This document shows, one piece after another, positions 8,459 to 14,960 of a stretch of 23,122 nt of DNA. The position numbers and the translations under genes were made by a program. The DNA is from UBA2638 sp046293135. GTDB lineage: Bacteria; Pseudomonadota; Alphaproteobacteria; Micavibrionales; Micavibrionaceae. Positions within the stretch are counted from its first letter, which is position 1, and each line of letters begins with the position of its first letter. The stretch is taken from positions 1 to 23,122 of the forward strand of contig JBKBPR010000011.1 of the NCBI GenBank assembly GCA_046293135.1, read 5' to 3'. The notes under the pieces were generated by a model that saw only the letters and a program-made list of their open reading frames with translations, did not search any database and had not been told where the DNA came from.

Positions 8459-8466
8459 GCAAATGA

Positions 8467-8925
8467 TTAATAATGCGTATTGGCTGCTTCCAAGGCTGAA
8501 GAAAAAGCCTCAAGGCTCTTATCAGCACCCATACTCATAGATTGCCCTTTAATATTATCCGAAAAAGTCTGCAGATCTTTTGACAATAAATCAACATCCG
8601 CGACTCTAACCGCATCGGAAACAGCTCCGCCCGCCATTTCGGTTTGAAGGATTTTCATAGCAATCTTGGCAGCTTCAGAGCTGTGATCGCCCAGAAAACC
8701 GTCTGGTGATTTATTGGCAAAGGCGACCGTGCCAATTGCAATCGCTGCTGCCTCTGCGGAATGCTGGTTGTTGGCAATACGCTCTAAAGACTGAAGCGCG
8801 CCCCTGATATACAGATGTGCTGTACCTGTGTTATCACGCCAACCAGGCCCCTCATCTACACCCAAAGATTGAGCAACCTGATCGCCTCTAAGGGACAAAA
8901 CTTCAATAGCCTTTAACGCATCCAT
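8467..8925 (-). CDS. Unrecognised protein, 152 aa
   Basis: I do not recognise this protein. It is alanine-rich and probably all helical, with no signal peptide or membrane segment (start MDALKAIEVLSLRGDQVAQ, end LEAANTHY). The ATG has an AGAGGA-type ribosome binding site about 8 bases upstream. It lies 91 bases downstream of katG on the same strand, so it could be read from the katG promoter. No peroxide-related motif is seen, and the neighbourhood alone does not justify a role. The codon pattern looks like real coding sequence, and no competing frame covers the interval. Confidence 0.65.
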   Translation of the reverse strand: MDALKAIEVLSLRGDQVAQSLGVDEGPGWRDNTGTAHLYIRGALQSLERIANNQHSAEAAAIAIGTVAFANKSPDGFLGDHSSEAAKIAMKILQTEMAGGAVSDAVRVADVDLLSKDLQTFSDNIKGQSMSMGADKSLEAFSSALEAANTHY

Positions 8926-9016
8926 ACTATAATCCTCTTTTTTTATAGGCCATTTATAAGCACAGAGGTTACACTATCATCTTATTGTTTATAAAAGATT
9001 AAACTCCCTTTTATAA

Positions 9017-11176
9017 TCAGATCAGATCAAACCGATCCGCATTCATGACCTTGACCCAAGCGTTGATGAAATCCTGCATGAATTTCTCTTGGTTGTCGTC
9101 TTGTGCATATAGCTCGGCATAAGCACGCAGGATCGAATTTGACCCGAACACCAGATCAACCCGAGTCGCCGTCCATTTCTTTGCGCCCGTCTTGCGCTCG
9201 CAAATCTCATAGAGGTTTTCGCCAGCAGGTTTCCACATATAACGCATATCGGTCAGATGCACGAAGAAATCATTGCTCAAAGCGCCCTCCCGCTCGGTGA
9301 AAACGCCGTGTTTCGTGCCGCCGTAATTCGCACCAAGGCTACGCAAGCCGCCAACCAGAACGGTCATCTCGGCTGCGGACAAGCCCAGCAATTGCGCACG
9401 GTCAAGCAGCATTTCCTCAGGGCTGACAACATAGCTTTTCTTCTGCCAGTTGCGGAAACCATCCGCCAAAGGCTCTAACGGCGCAAACGAGTCGGCATCA
9501 GTCTGTTCAGCTGTCGCATCACCGCGCCCTGCTGCAAACGGCACGCTCAATGTGTGCCCTGCCGCCTTTGCCGCCTGCTCGATCCCGACATTTCCGGCCA
9601 GCACGATAATATCGGCAAGGCTCGCGCCTGTTTCGGCGGCTATCGGCTCCAGCGCAGCCAATACGCGCGCCAAGCGGGACGGCTCATTGCCTTCCCAATC
9701 CTTTTGCGGCGCAAGGCGAATACGCGCCCCGTTTGCCCCGCCCCGCATATCGGAATGGCGGTATGTACGGGCGCTATCCCAAGCCGTTGCAACCATATCG
9801 GCAATTGAAAGCCCTGCGGCGGCGATTTTCGCCTTGGCAGCTGCAATATCATAATCCTTATGCCCTGTCGGAATCGGGTCTTGCCAGATTAAGTCTTCTT
9901 TCGGTACATCGGGGCCGAAATAACGGGCTTTCGGGCCCATATCGCGGTGTGTCAGCTTAAACCAAGCCCGCGCAAAAACTTCGGAGAAATAAGCGGGGTC
10001 TTTATAGAACCGCTCGGAAATCTCGCGGTATTTCGGATCCATTTTCATCGCCATATCGGCATCGGTCATCATCGGATTATAACGAATGGTCGGGTCTTCG
10101 ACATCAACGGGCTTGTCTTCTTCCTTAATGTTGATCGGCTCCCACTGCCATGCGCCGGCGGGGGATTTTTTCAATTCCCACTCATAATTCAGCAACAGCT
10201 CGAAATATCCGTTATCCCACTGTGTCGGATGGGTTGTCCACGCGCCTTCAATTCCGCTGGTTACGGTATCACGGCCAATGCCGCGCTTGGTGTGGTTGTT
10301 CCAGCCCAAGCCCTGCTCCGTAATATCCGCGCCTTCTGGCTCTGGGCCCAAAAGCGAGGCATCACCATTGCCGTGCGCCTTACCGACTGTGTGCCCTCCG
10401 GCGGTCAGCGCAACGGTTTCCTCATCATCCATTGCCATCCGCGCAAAGGTTTCACGCACTTGCTCGGCGGTTTTCAGCGGGTCAGGCTGGCCGTTCACGC
10501 CCTCAGGATTGACATAGATCAAGCCCATCTGCACGGCGGCGAGCGGGTTTTCCATGGTCGAAGGCTTCGCAACATCTTCATAGCGGTGATCGCTCGGCGC
10601 GAGCCATTCTTTTTCCGCGCCCCAGTAAATATCCTTCTCAGGATGCCAGATATCTTCGCGGCCAAATGAGAAGCCGAATGTTTTTAATCCCATGCTTTCA
10701 TAGGCAATCGTTCCGGCGAGAATAAACAAATCCGCCCAGCTCACGCGGTTGCCGTATTTCTTTTTGAGCGGCCATAACAGGCGCTTGGCCTTGTCCAGAT
10801 TGGTGTTGTCAGGCCATGAATTAAGAGGCGCAAAGCGCAAATTGCCTGTCCCTGCTCCGCCGCGGCCATCAGCGGTTCTGTATGATCCCGCCGCGTGCCA
10901 CGCCATACGAATCATCAACCCGCCATAATGTCCCCAATCGGCCGGCCACCACTCTTGCGAGTCCGTCATCAGCGCGTGCATATCTTTCTTGAGCGCCTCA
11001 ATATCCAGCTTTTTCAGCTCTTCGCGGTAATTAAACCCCGCCCCCATCGGGTTGGTTTTGCTGTCATGCTGGTGCAAAATATCAAGGTTGAGCGCGTTCG
11101 GCCACCAATCGGTATTGGATTTTCCGCTTTGTGTCATACCGCCATGCATCACCGGACATTTGCCATTGCTGCTCAT
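9017..11176 (-). CDS. katG: Catalase-peroxidase KatG
   Basis: Bifunctional haem enzyme that breaks down hydrogen peroxide and oxidises small donors; 719 residues from the chosen start, a normal KatG length. The distal haem triad is plain in IRMAWHAAGSYR (Arg90, Trp93, His94), the tyrosine of the Met-Tyr-Trp crosslink lies in IYVNPEGVNG, and the proximal histidine region is ALTAGGHTVGKAHG. The second, haem-less repeat fills the C-terminal half (MRGGANGARIRLAPQKDW). Upstream in-frame starts exist (TTG at 11266, ATG at 11233), but only the ATG at 11176 has a strong ribosome binding site, AGGAGAG, and it gives the typical MSSNGKCPVMHGG beginning. A TTGACT and a TAATAT lie upstream but are 20 bases apart, so the promoter is uncertain. 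No oxyR or fur-like gene is adjacent. Confidence 0.97.
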   Translation of the reverse strand: MSSNGKCPVMHGGMTQSGKSNTDWWPNALNLDILHQHDSKTNPMGAGFNYREELKKLDIEALKKDMHALMTDSQEWWPADWGHYGGLMIRMAWHAAGSYRTADGRGGAGTGNLRFAPLNSWPDNTNLDKAKRLLWPLKKKYGNRVSWADLFILAGTIAYESMGLKTFGFSFGREDIWHPEKDIYWGAEKEWLAPSDHRYEDVAKPSTMENPLAAVQMGLIYVNPEGVNGQPDPLKTAEQVRETFARMAMDDEETVALTAGGHTVGKAHGNGDASLLGPEPEGADITEQGLGWNNHTKRGIGRDTVTSGIEGAWTTHPTQWDNGYFELLLNYEWELKKSPAGAWQWEPINIKEEDKPVDVEDPTIRYNPMMTDADMAMKMDPKYREISERFYKDPAYFSEVFARAWFKLTHRDMGPKARYFGPDVPKEDLIWQDPIPTGHKDYDIAAAKAKIAAAGLSIADMVATAWDSARTYRHSDMRGGANGARIRLAPQKDWEGNEPSRLARVLAALEPIAAETGASLADIIVLAGNVGIEQAAKAAGHTLSVPFAAGRGDATAEQTDADSFAPLEPLADGFRNWQKKSYVVSPEEMLLDRAQLLGLSAAEMTVLVGGLRSLGANYGGTKHGVFTEREGALSNDFFVHLTDMRYMWKPAGENLYEICERKTGAKKWTATRVDLVFGSNSILRAYAELYAQDDNQEKFMQDFINAWVKVMNADRFDLI

Positions 11177-11349
11177 TTTTACTCTCTCCTCAAGATTATT
11201 CTGTGTGTTTGTGAACGCGAATGTTCGAGCCATATTAGTTAACCCGCCGCGCTCAAAAGTCAACAAAGCAGCCGTAAAAAATTTTTATCTTCCACATCAG
11301 GTTTGGGTAAAAGATGGCTTTAAATTAGCAAAAACAAATGAACGCGAGA

Positions 11350-11814
11350 TCAACCCCGCCCGCGATAACCCGCGACCCCCTGATCGGGGATCCAAACCCC
11401 TGAGGGCGCATCGGCGGTCTGATAGAAAATATCAATCGGAATGCCGCCGCGCGGATACCAATACCCCCCGATCCGCAGCCATTTCGGGCTAATGAAATCG
11501 GCAATGCGGCGGGCGATCATAATCGTGCAATCTTCGTGGAATGCGCCGTGATTGCGAAATGCCCCCAAAAACAGCTTGAGCGATTTGCTCTCGACCAGCC
11601 ATTCATCCGGCACATAATCAATCACCAGATGCGCGAAATCGGGCTGGCCTGTGATCGGGCAAATCGAGGTGAATTCAGGCGCGGTAAAGCGCACGCAATA
11701 ATCCACATCAGCCTGAGGGTTCTTAACGCGCTCCAGCTCGGCCTGTTCAGGGCTTTGTGGCAGAATTGTTGCCCCGCCAAGCTGCTTCAGATTTTTGTAA
11801 ATATCCTCACTCAT
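11350..11814 (-). CDS. queF: NADPH-dependent 7-cyano-7-deazaguanine reductase QueF
   Basis: Reduces the nitrile preQ0 to the amine preQ1, the last step before insertion into tRNA on the queuosine pathway. Its 154 residues correspond to the short, single-domain QueF type (as in Bacillus), not the long E. coli type. Visible signatures are FTSICPITGQPDF with the covalent-intermediate Cys52 and acid/base Asp59, the ESKSLK motif (75-80) for NADPH binding, and FRNHGAFHEDC. It is the last gene of the operon, with its start 6 bases after the queE stop. No clear terminator follows. Confidence 0.95.
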   Translation of the reverse strand: MSEDIYKNLKQLGGATILPQSPEQAELERVKNPQADVDYCVRFTAPEFTSICPITGQPDFAHLVIDYVPDEWLVESKSLKLFLGAFRNHGAFHEDCTIMIARRIADFISPKWLRIGGYWYPRGGIPIDIFYQTADAPSGVWIPDQGVAGYRGRG

Positions 11815-11820
11815 ATTGAT

Positions 11821-12540
11821 TTAAACTCCTCTTTTGTTGCCCCAGATCAGCGTATGCAGCTGCGGCAAAATTGTAATATCAAACCATAAATCCTGCTGTG
11901 CGCGGTCAATCAGCCAGCGCATCCGCTCCATAACCCCGTCTTGGTCAAAATCTGTATCGACGGCGTGATTGCCGGGCTGCAAGAAGAGCGGGAGGTCAGG
12001 ATAACGCGCCCCGATCTTGCGGGCATAGATATAATCGTTTTCATCAAAAACCACAATCTTGAGCAGCGTATCACCCCCGCCCTGCTCCGCCAGCGCCAGA
12101 CACGCATCGAGCTTGTCAAAATCCGTCTCCATCCCGCTGGAGGGTGGTTTCGGGCTAAGCGTCAAAACATCGAGCGCGCCAAGCCAATCCGGCACGACCG
12201 AGCCTTGCGTTTCCATGCAAAACTCATGGCCGCGCTCATGCCCCAGCTCAATCAGCGCCTTGAGCGGCTGTATCGCGGGGTTCCCGCCCGAAAGCGTAAT
12301 CATAATGGCCTTGCCGAAAGACAGCTTTTCGACCTCATTGAGAATACGCGCAGCGCTCATCGGCTGCCATTCATTGCGGAACTTCGAGTCAACCGCATAC
12401 ATCGTATCGCACCAGCTACAGCGATAATCGCACCCGCCCGTACGCACAAAAACCGTCGGACGGCCAATCAAAGCTCCCTCGCCCTGAATGGTCGGGCCGA
12501 AAATCTCGGAAATGCGGATCATTGCATCACTATCGCTCAT
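11821..12540 (-). CDS. queE: 7-carboxy-7-deazaguanine synthase QueE (radical SAM)
   Basis: Radical S-adenosylmethionine enzyme that rearranges 6-carboxytetrahydropterin to 7-carboxy-7-deazaguanine. Of its 239 residues, the cluster-binding motif is CDYRCSWC (Cys37, Cys41, Cys44; C-x3-C-x2-C), preceded by the family's GPTIQGEGALIGRP substrate loop. A glycine-rich LSGGNP follows in the SAM-binding region. The start used (MSDSDAMIRIS) has only a weak ribosome binding site; the internal ATG at Met7 also fits family starts. It lies 11 bases after queD and 6 before queF, so expression as one operon is likely. Confidence 0.95.
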   Translation of the reverse strand: MSDSDAMIRISEIFGPTIQGEGALIGRPTVFVRTGGCDYRCSWCDTMYAVDSKFRNEWQPMSAARILNEVEKLSFGKAIMITLSGGNPAIQPLKALIELGHERGHEFCMETQGSVVPDWLGALDVLTLSPKPPSSGMETDFDKLDACLALAEQGGGDTLLKIVVFDENDYIYARKIGARYPDLPLFLQPGNHAVDTDFDQDGVMERMRWLIDRAQQDLWFDITILPQLHTLIWGNKRGV

Positions 12541-12551
12541 AAATTATCGCC

Positions 12552-12908
12552 CTATTCCCGATATTCCGCCCAGGTTTTGGGCGTTTCGCTCACCCGCACA
12601 GCGCTAACTTCCGGCCATTTTTCTTTACACCAGCCATAGAAGAACTTGGCCATACGCTCGGCGGTCACGCATTCATCGCCCAGAACATCGTTCAAATGCC
12701 TGTGGTCAAATTCTTCATCAAGATAGTCTTTAAACGCCGATAATTCGCGGTAATCCCTGACAAACCCGACTTGATCGAGCGTTTCCGAGGATAAAACCAC
12801 CTCAACACGGTAATTATGCCCATGCAGCCGCGCGCAAGGATGCTCAGGCGGCAAGCCTAAAATCTGGTGTGAGGCGCTGAAATGAAACTCTTTTTGAATG
12901 ATATACAT
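12552..12908 (-). CDS. queD: 6-carboxy-5,6,7,8-tetrahydropterin synthase QueD
   Basis: Converts dihydroneopterin triphosphate, made by FolE from GTP, to 6-carboxytetrahydropterin. The protein has 118 residues, as usual for QueD of the PTPS family. The zinc ligands are His14 (FSASHQ), His29 and His31 (LHGHNYRVEV), and Cys25 in HPCARLHG is the catalytic cysteine. FDHRHLND carries the further conserved Asp/His pair. The ATG lies only 3 bases past the queC stop (TGAGCCATG), which suggests translational coupling. No folE is present in the window, so the pathway's first enzyme must be encoded elsewhere. Confidence 0.96.
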   Translation of the reverse strand: MYIIQKEFHFSASHQILGLPPEHPCARLHGHNYRVEVVLSSETLDQVGFVRDYRELSAFKDYLDEEFDHRHLNDVLGDECVTAERMAKFFYGWCKEKWPEVSAVRVSETPKTWAEYRE

Positions 12909-12911
12909 GGC

Positions 12912-13601
12912 TCAGGCGACCTTTTCCTTCCAAAATTCACGATCAATATAATCGGTCGGGTCAGGAACGCCGGCCAGTGCAAAGGCTTCTTGCCGCTCAA
13001 CACATGTACCGCAACGCCCGCAATGGCGCTCCCCGCCCTTATAGCAAGACCAGCTTTGCACAAACGGCACGCCAAGCTGCGCCCCATTCCGCACAATATC
13101 GGCCTTGCTCCGCTCCAGAAACGGCGTATAAAGCGTAATCTGCGCCAATCCCTCCAGCGCGTGGTTTTGCATCAATTGAAAGGCTTTTGCAAAATCAGGG
13201 CGACAATCGGGATAGATGAAATGATCCCCGCCATGGAACGCCGCGCCGACCGCCTCCAGCCCCTTGGCCGCCGCAATCCCGTAAGCAATCGCGAGCATAA
13301 TCGCGTTGCGGTTCGGCACGACCGTAATTTTCATGGTTTCTTCGGCATAATGGCCATCGGGAACGGCAATCCCCTCCTCCGTCAGCGCCGAGCCGCTCAA
13401 AAGCGCGCCAATCCCCGAAATATCGGAAATATAATGCGGCACGCCCAAATCCTGCGCCGCTTGTGCTGCAAAGCCCAGCTCTTTTTTGTGGCGCTGGCCG
13501 TAATCAAAGGATAGCAATCCGGAAAGCTCATGCTCATGAGCGGTTTTATAAGCGAGCGTTACGGAATCCAGCCCGCCGGAGCAAATCAACAACGTTTTCA
13601 A
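12912..13601 (-). CDS. queC: 7-cyano-7-deazaguanine synthase QueC
   Basis: ATP-dependent enzyme that turns 7-carboxy-7-deazaguanine and ammonia into preQ0. The PP-loop SGGLDS lies within the first 15 residues and the C-terminal zinc site is CYKGGERHC-GR-C-GT-C. I chose the TTG at 13601 (product MKTLLICSGGLDS, 229 aa). The ribosome binding site AAGGAG (13608-13613) ends 6 bases before this TTG but directly abuts the ATG at 13607 with no spacing. Family proteins also tend to begin MKT just before the PP-loop. The ATG would give 231 aa and cannot be excluded. First gene of queC-queD-queE-queF, headed by a promoter and a preQ1-I riboswitch. Confidence 0.93.
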   Translation of the reverse strand: MKTLLICSGGLDSVTLAYKTAHEHELSGLLSFDYGQRHKKELGFAAQAAQDLGVPHYISDISGIGALLSGSALTEEGIAVPDGHYAEETMKITVVPNRNAIMLAIAYGIAAAKGLEAVGAAFHGGDHFIYPDCRPDFAKAFQLMQNHALEGLAQITLYTPFLERSKADIVRNGAQLGVPFVQSWSCYKGGERHCGRCGTCVERQEAFALAGVPDPTDYIDREFWKEKVA

Positions 13602-13607
13602 GTTCAT

Positions 13608-13650
13608 CTCCTTGTTTTTTATACCGGGTAAGGTCCGCGACCGGTTTCAA
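13608..13650 (-). promoter_or_regulatory. PreQ1-I riboswitch in the queC leader
   Basis: On the minus strand, ACCGG (13645-13641) pairs with CCGGT (13627-13623) around a 13-base loop UCGCGGACCUUAC. The tail AUAAAAAACAAGGAG follows, running straight into the ribosome binding site. This matches the preQ1-I (class 1) layout as I recall it from the Thermoanaerobacter aptamer: a 5-bp P1, loop opening UCGC, an AC dinucleotide just before the 3' strand of P1, and an A-rich tail ending CAAGG. By that alignment the ligand-pairing C is at 13628, the contacting U at 13640 and A at 13615. Tail AAGG could also pair with CCUU in the loop, hiding the ribosome binding site. Ligand binding should repress queC translation. 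Basis: sequence match plus downstream preQ1 genes. Confidence 0.85.
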
Positions 13651-13656
13651 GGCGGC

Positions 13657-13685
13657 TTTATAATCCGCTTTTGTTTTCTTGTCAA
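13657..13685 (-). promoter_or_regulatory. Strong sigma-70 promoter of the que operon
   Basis: On the minus strand, TTGACA (13685-13680) and TATAAA (13662-13657) are separated by exactly 17 bases. Transcription should begin near 13650, only about 5 bases before the riboswitch stem. The -35 lies 20 bases from the divergent mazG start. The + strand also reads TATAAT at 13659-13664, over the same -10, so opposing promoters may overlap. Confidence 0.85.
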
Positions 13686-13704
13686 AGTTTGTAGGCTGTG
13701 TGTC

Positions 13705-14499
13705 ATGGAAAAACGCTACACAATGGAAGACCTGATTGCGATGATGGCGGCCTTGCGCAACCCCGAAGGCGGCTGCCCGTGGGATCTGGAGCAGGATTTC
13801 AGCACCATCGCGCCCTATACAATCGAAGAGGCCTATGAGGTCGCCGATGCCATCGACCGCAAGGATATGGCCGATTTGCGAGAAGAGTTGGGCGATTTAC
13901 TGCTGCAACCGATCTATCATGCGCAAATGGCCGCCGAGGACGGCATTTTCACTATTCACGATGTTATCCACGACATTACGCACAAGATGATAAGCCGTCA
14001 TCCCCATGTTTTCGGCGATCAAGCGGCACGTACACCCGAAGATGTGAATAAAATCTGGGATGAGCGTAAAAGAGCCGAAAAATCGCAAAATCAGGACAGT
14101 GCGCTTGATGGCGTGACATTGGGCTTGCCTGCCCTGCTCCGCTCCCAGAAGCTCCAGAAGAAGGCCGCCAAAACAGGCTTTGAGTGGCCGTCTACGGCGC
14201 ATGTTTACGCCAAGATTGCGGAAGAAATCGCTGAATTTCAGGAGGCCGAAGCCTCAGGCGATGCCAAGCACATGGAGGAAGAAATCGGTGACCTGCTTTT
14301 GAATATTGTCAATCTGGCGCGGATGAACCGGATCAATGCCGAGGAAGCGCTGCGGAAAGCCAATGATAAATTTGAAAGACGTTTCAGGGGCTTAGAGCGC
14401 GATATTAAACAAGAATATGAGTCCATGGGCGATGCAACACTGGATCAAATGATGCAAGGCTGGCGCAATCAGAAGTCAAAAGAAAGCGACGCAGCTTAG
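13705..14499 (+). CDS. mazG: Nucleoside triphosphate pyrophosphohydrolase MazG
   Basis: Hydrolyses (d)NTPs to monophosphate and pyrophosphate, cleaning the nucleotide pool and influencing stress responses. From the ATG at 13705 it has 264 residues, almost exactly the E. coli length. Two MazG domains are visible: the first with NPEGGCPWD, EEAYE (41-45) and EELGD (60-64), the second with EEIAEFQEA and EEEIGDLLLNIV. The open frame extends 31 codons further up, but that segment runs through the que promoter and riboswitch and is unlike MazG. No clear ribosome binding site precedes the ATG. In related genomes as I recall them, mazG follows hflX on the same strand; here it points the other way. Confidence 0.95.
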   Translation: MEKRYTMEDLIAMMAALRNPEGGCPWDLEQDFSTIAPYTIEEAYEVADAIDRKDMADLREELGDLLLQPIYHAQMAAEDGIFTIHDVIHDITHKMISRHPHVFGDQAARTPEDVNKIWDERKRAEKSQNQDSALDGVTLGLPALLRSQKLQKKAAKTGFEWPSTAHVYAKIAEEIAEFQEAEASGDAKHMEEEIGDLLLNIVNLARMNRINAEEALRKANDKFERRFRGLERDIKQEYESMGDATLDQMMQGWRNQKSKESDAA

Positions 14500-14546
14500 C
14501 TTTTCCCTTGATAGTTTAGGAATTTTATCTTATGCTAGGTTTGGTT

Positions 14547-14567
14547 AAGGGGCGCATTGCGCCTTGT
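14547..14567 (+). terminator. Possible weak terminator after mazG
   Basis: Stem GGCGC / GCGCC with loop ATT lies about 50 bases after the mazG stop. It is followed by TTGTGT, not a true T run, so termination here is only a possibility. Confidence 0.3.
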
Positions 14568-14581
14568 GTAATGATAAAACC

Positions 14582-14608
14582 GTCATTCCGGCGAAAGCCG
14601 GAATCCAG
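14582..14608. repeat. REP-like hairpin
   Basis: ATTCCGGC (14585-14592) and GCCGGAAT (14597-14604) form a perfect 8-bp stem capped by GAAA, with flanks GTC and CCAG. The core is typical of dispersed extragenic palindromes found in many copies in bacterial genomes. Copy number here is unknown. Confidence 0.7.
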
Positions 14609-14620
14609 AGCAATATAAAC

Positions 14621-14652
14621 CACCAAGACACCAAGTCACCAAGTCACCAAGA
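14621..14652. repeat. Tandem 8-bp repeat, four units
   Basis: Units CACCAAGA, CACCAAGT, CACCAAGT, CACCAAGA follow head to tail without spacers, so this is a short tandem repeat, not a CRISPR. Confidence 0.85.
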
Positions 14653-14670
14653 GTATTCGCTCTCATAGTT

Positions 14671-14696
14671 TCATCCCGAGCGAAGTCGAGGGATCT
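14671..14696. repeat. Imperfect palindromic element
   Basis: ATCCC (14673-14677) and GGGAT (14690-14694) flank GAGCGAAGTCGA, giving an imperfect hairpin with a tandem G-A mismatch. The GAGCGAAGTCGAGGGATCT wording recalls a dispersed repeat seen in many bacterial genomes, stated from memory. Confidence 0.55.
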
Positions 14697-14698
14697 TA

Positions 14699-14799
14699 TT
14701 TAACCACAGAGATGAAAGAGTTTTAAAAAGAGGACACGGAGTTTATTTATATTCAAAAAACTCTGTGAGCTCTTATAACTCTGTCCCTCTGTGGTTAAA
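14699..14799. repeat. Extended ~100-bp imperfect palindrome
   Basis: The ends are a perfect 13-bp inverted repeat, TTTAACCACAGAG (14699-14711) and CTCTGTGGTTAAA (14787-14799). Symmetry continues inward with AGAGTT / AACTCT and CACGGAGTTT / AAACTCTGTG. No coding capacity is seen. This could be a miniature mobile element or a large hairpin repeat; no target-site duplication is obvious. Confidence 0.75.
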
Positions 14800-14842
14800 A
14801 ACATCGTCATGACACGGCTTGTCCGTAAATCCCAAAAAATAA

Positions 14843-14954
14843 GTGGGGCGAGTGGGGCAAGTGGGGCGAAACCCCTCTAACTTACTGAAATATAAAACAA
14901 ATCTTTCGCCCCACTTGAGCATCGAGAGTGGGGCGAGTGGGGCGAGTGGGGCGA
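14843..14954. repeat. Two clusters of a 9-bp GTGGGGCGA tandem repeat plus an inverted copy
   Basis: GTGGGGCGA-type units occur three times at 14843-14869 and three times at 14928-14954. One inverted copy, TCGCCCCAC, sits between them at 14906-14914. The second cluster ends just 6 bases before the stop codon of the convergent IMPase-family gene. Confidence 0.85.
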
Positions 14955-14960
14955 AACGCC

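Larger units (their letters stand above)
8186..8466. other. AT-rich intergenic gap
   Basis: 281 bases without a convincing complete gene. The half next to the 197-aa gene is very AT-rich. It holds a direct repeat at 8344-8367 and a short open stretch on the + strand ending at 8458, both listed separately. Promoter elements for the 197-aa gene probably lie here, but I cannot pick a convincing -35/-10 pair. Confidence 0.6.
14500..14960. other. Repeat-packed non-coding region between mazG and the convergent IMPase-family gene
   Basis: About 460 bases with no credible gene, made almost wholly of short repeats listed separately: a REP-like hairpin, an 8-bp tandem, an imperfect palindrome, a ~100-bp long palindrome, and 9-bp tandems in both orientations. 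A small hairpin ACGG-CTTGT-CCGT follows near 14810-14825. An open frame crossing the 9-bp repeats is an artefact of their 3-divisible length. Confidence 0.8.

Noticed and set aside
9947..10669. 240-codon open frame on the + strand across katG
   Set aside because: Antisense to strongly conserved KatG sequence and without family features.
7592..11176. A new stress or defence island built from katG and the two unknown genes
   Set aside because: No nuclease, ATPase, toxin, transmembrane or mobile-element signature is visible in the unknown proteins; adjacency alone is not evidence.
11177..11266. Longer KatG start (TTG 11266 or ATG 11233)
   Set aside because: Neither has a ribosome binding site; the ATG at 11176 has AGGAGAG and matches usual KatG beginnings.
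13612..13704. 31-codon N-terminal extension of MazG
   Set aside because: It would be encoded by the que promoter and riboswitch region and is unlike MazG N-termini.
14621..14954. Possible CRISPR array
   Set aside because: Units are only 8-9 bases and directly adjacent, with no unique spacers and no cas gene in the window.
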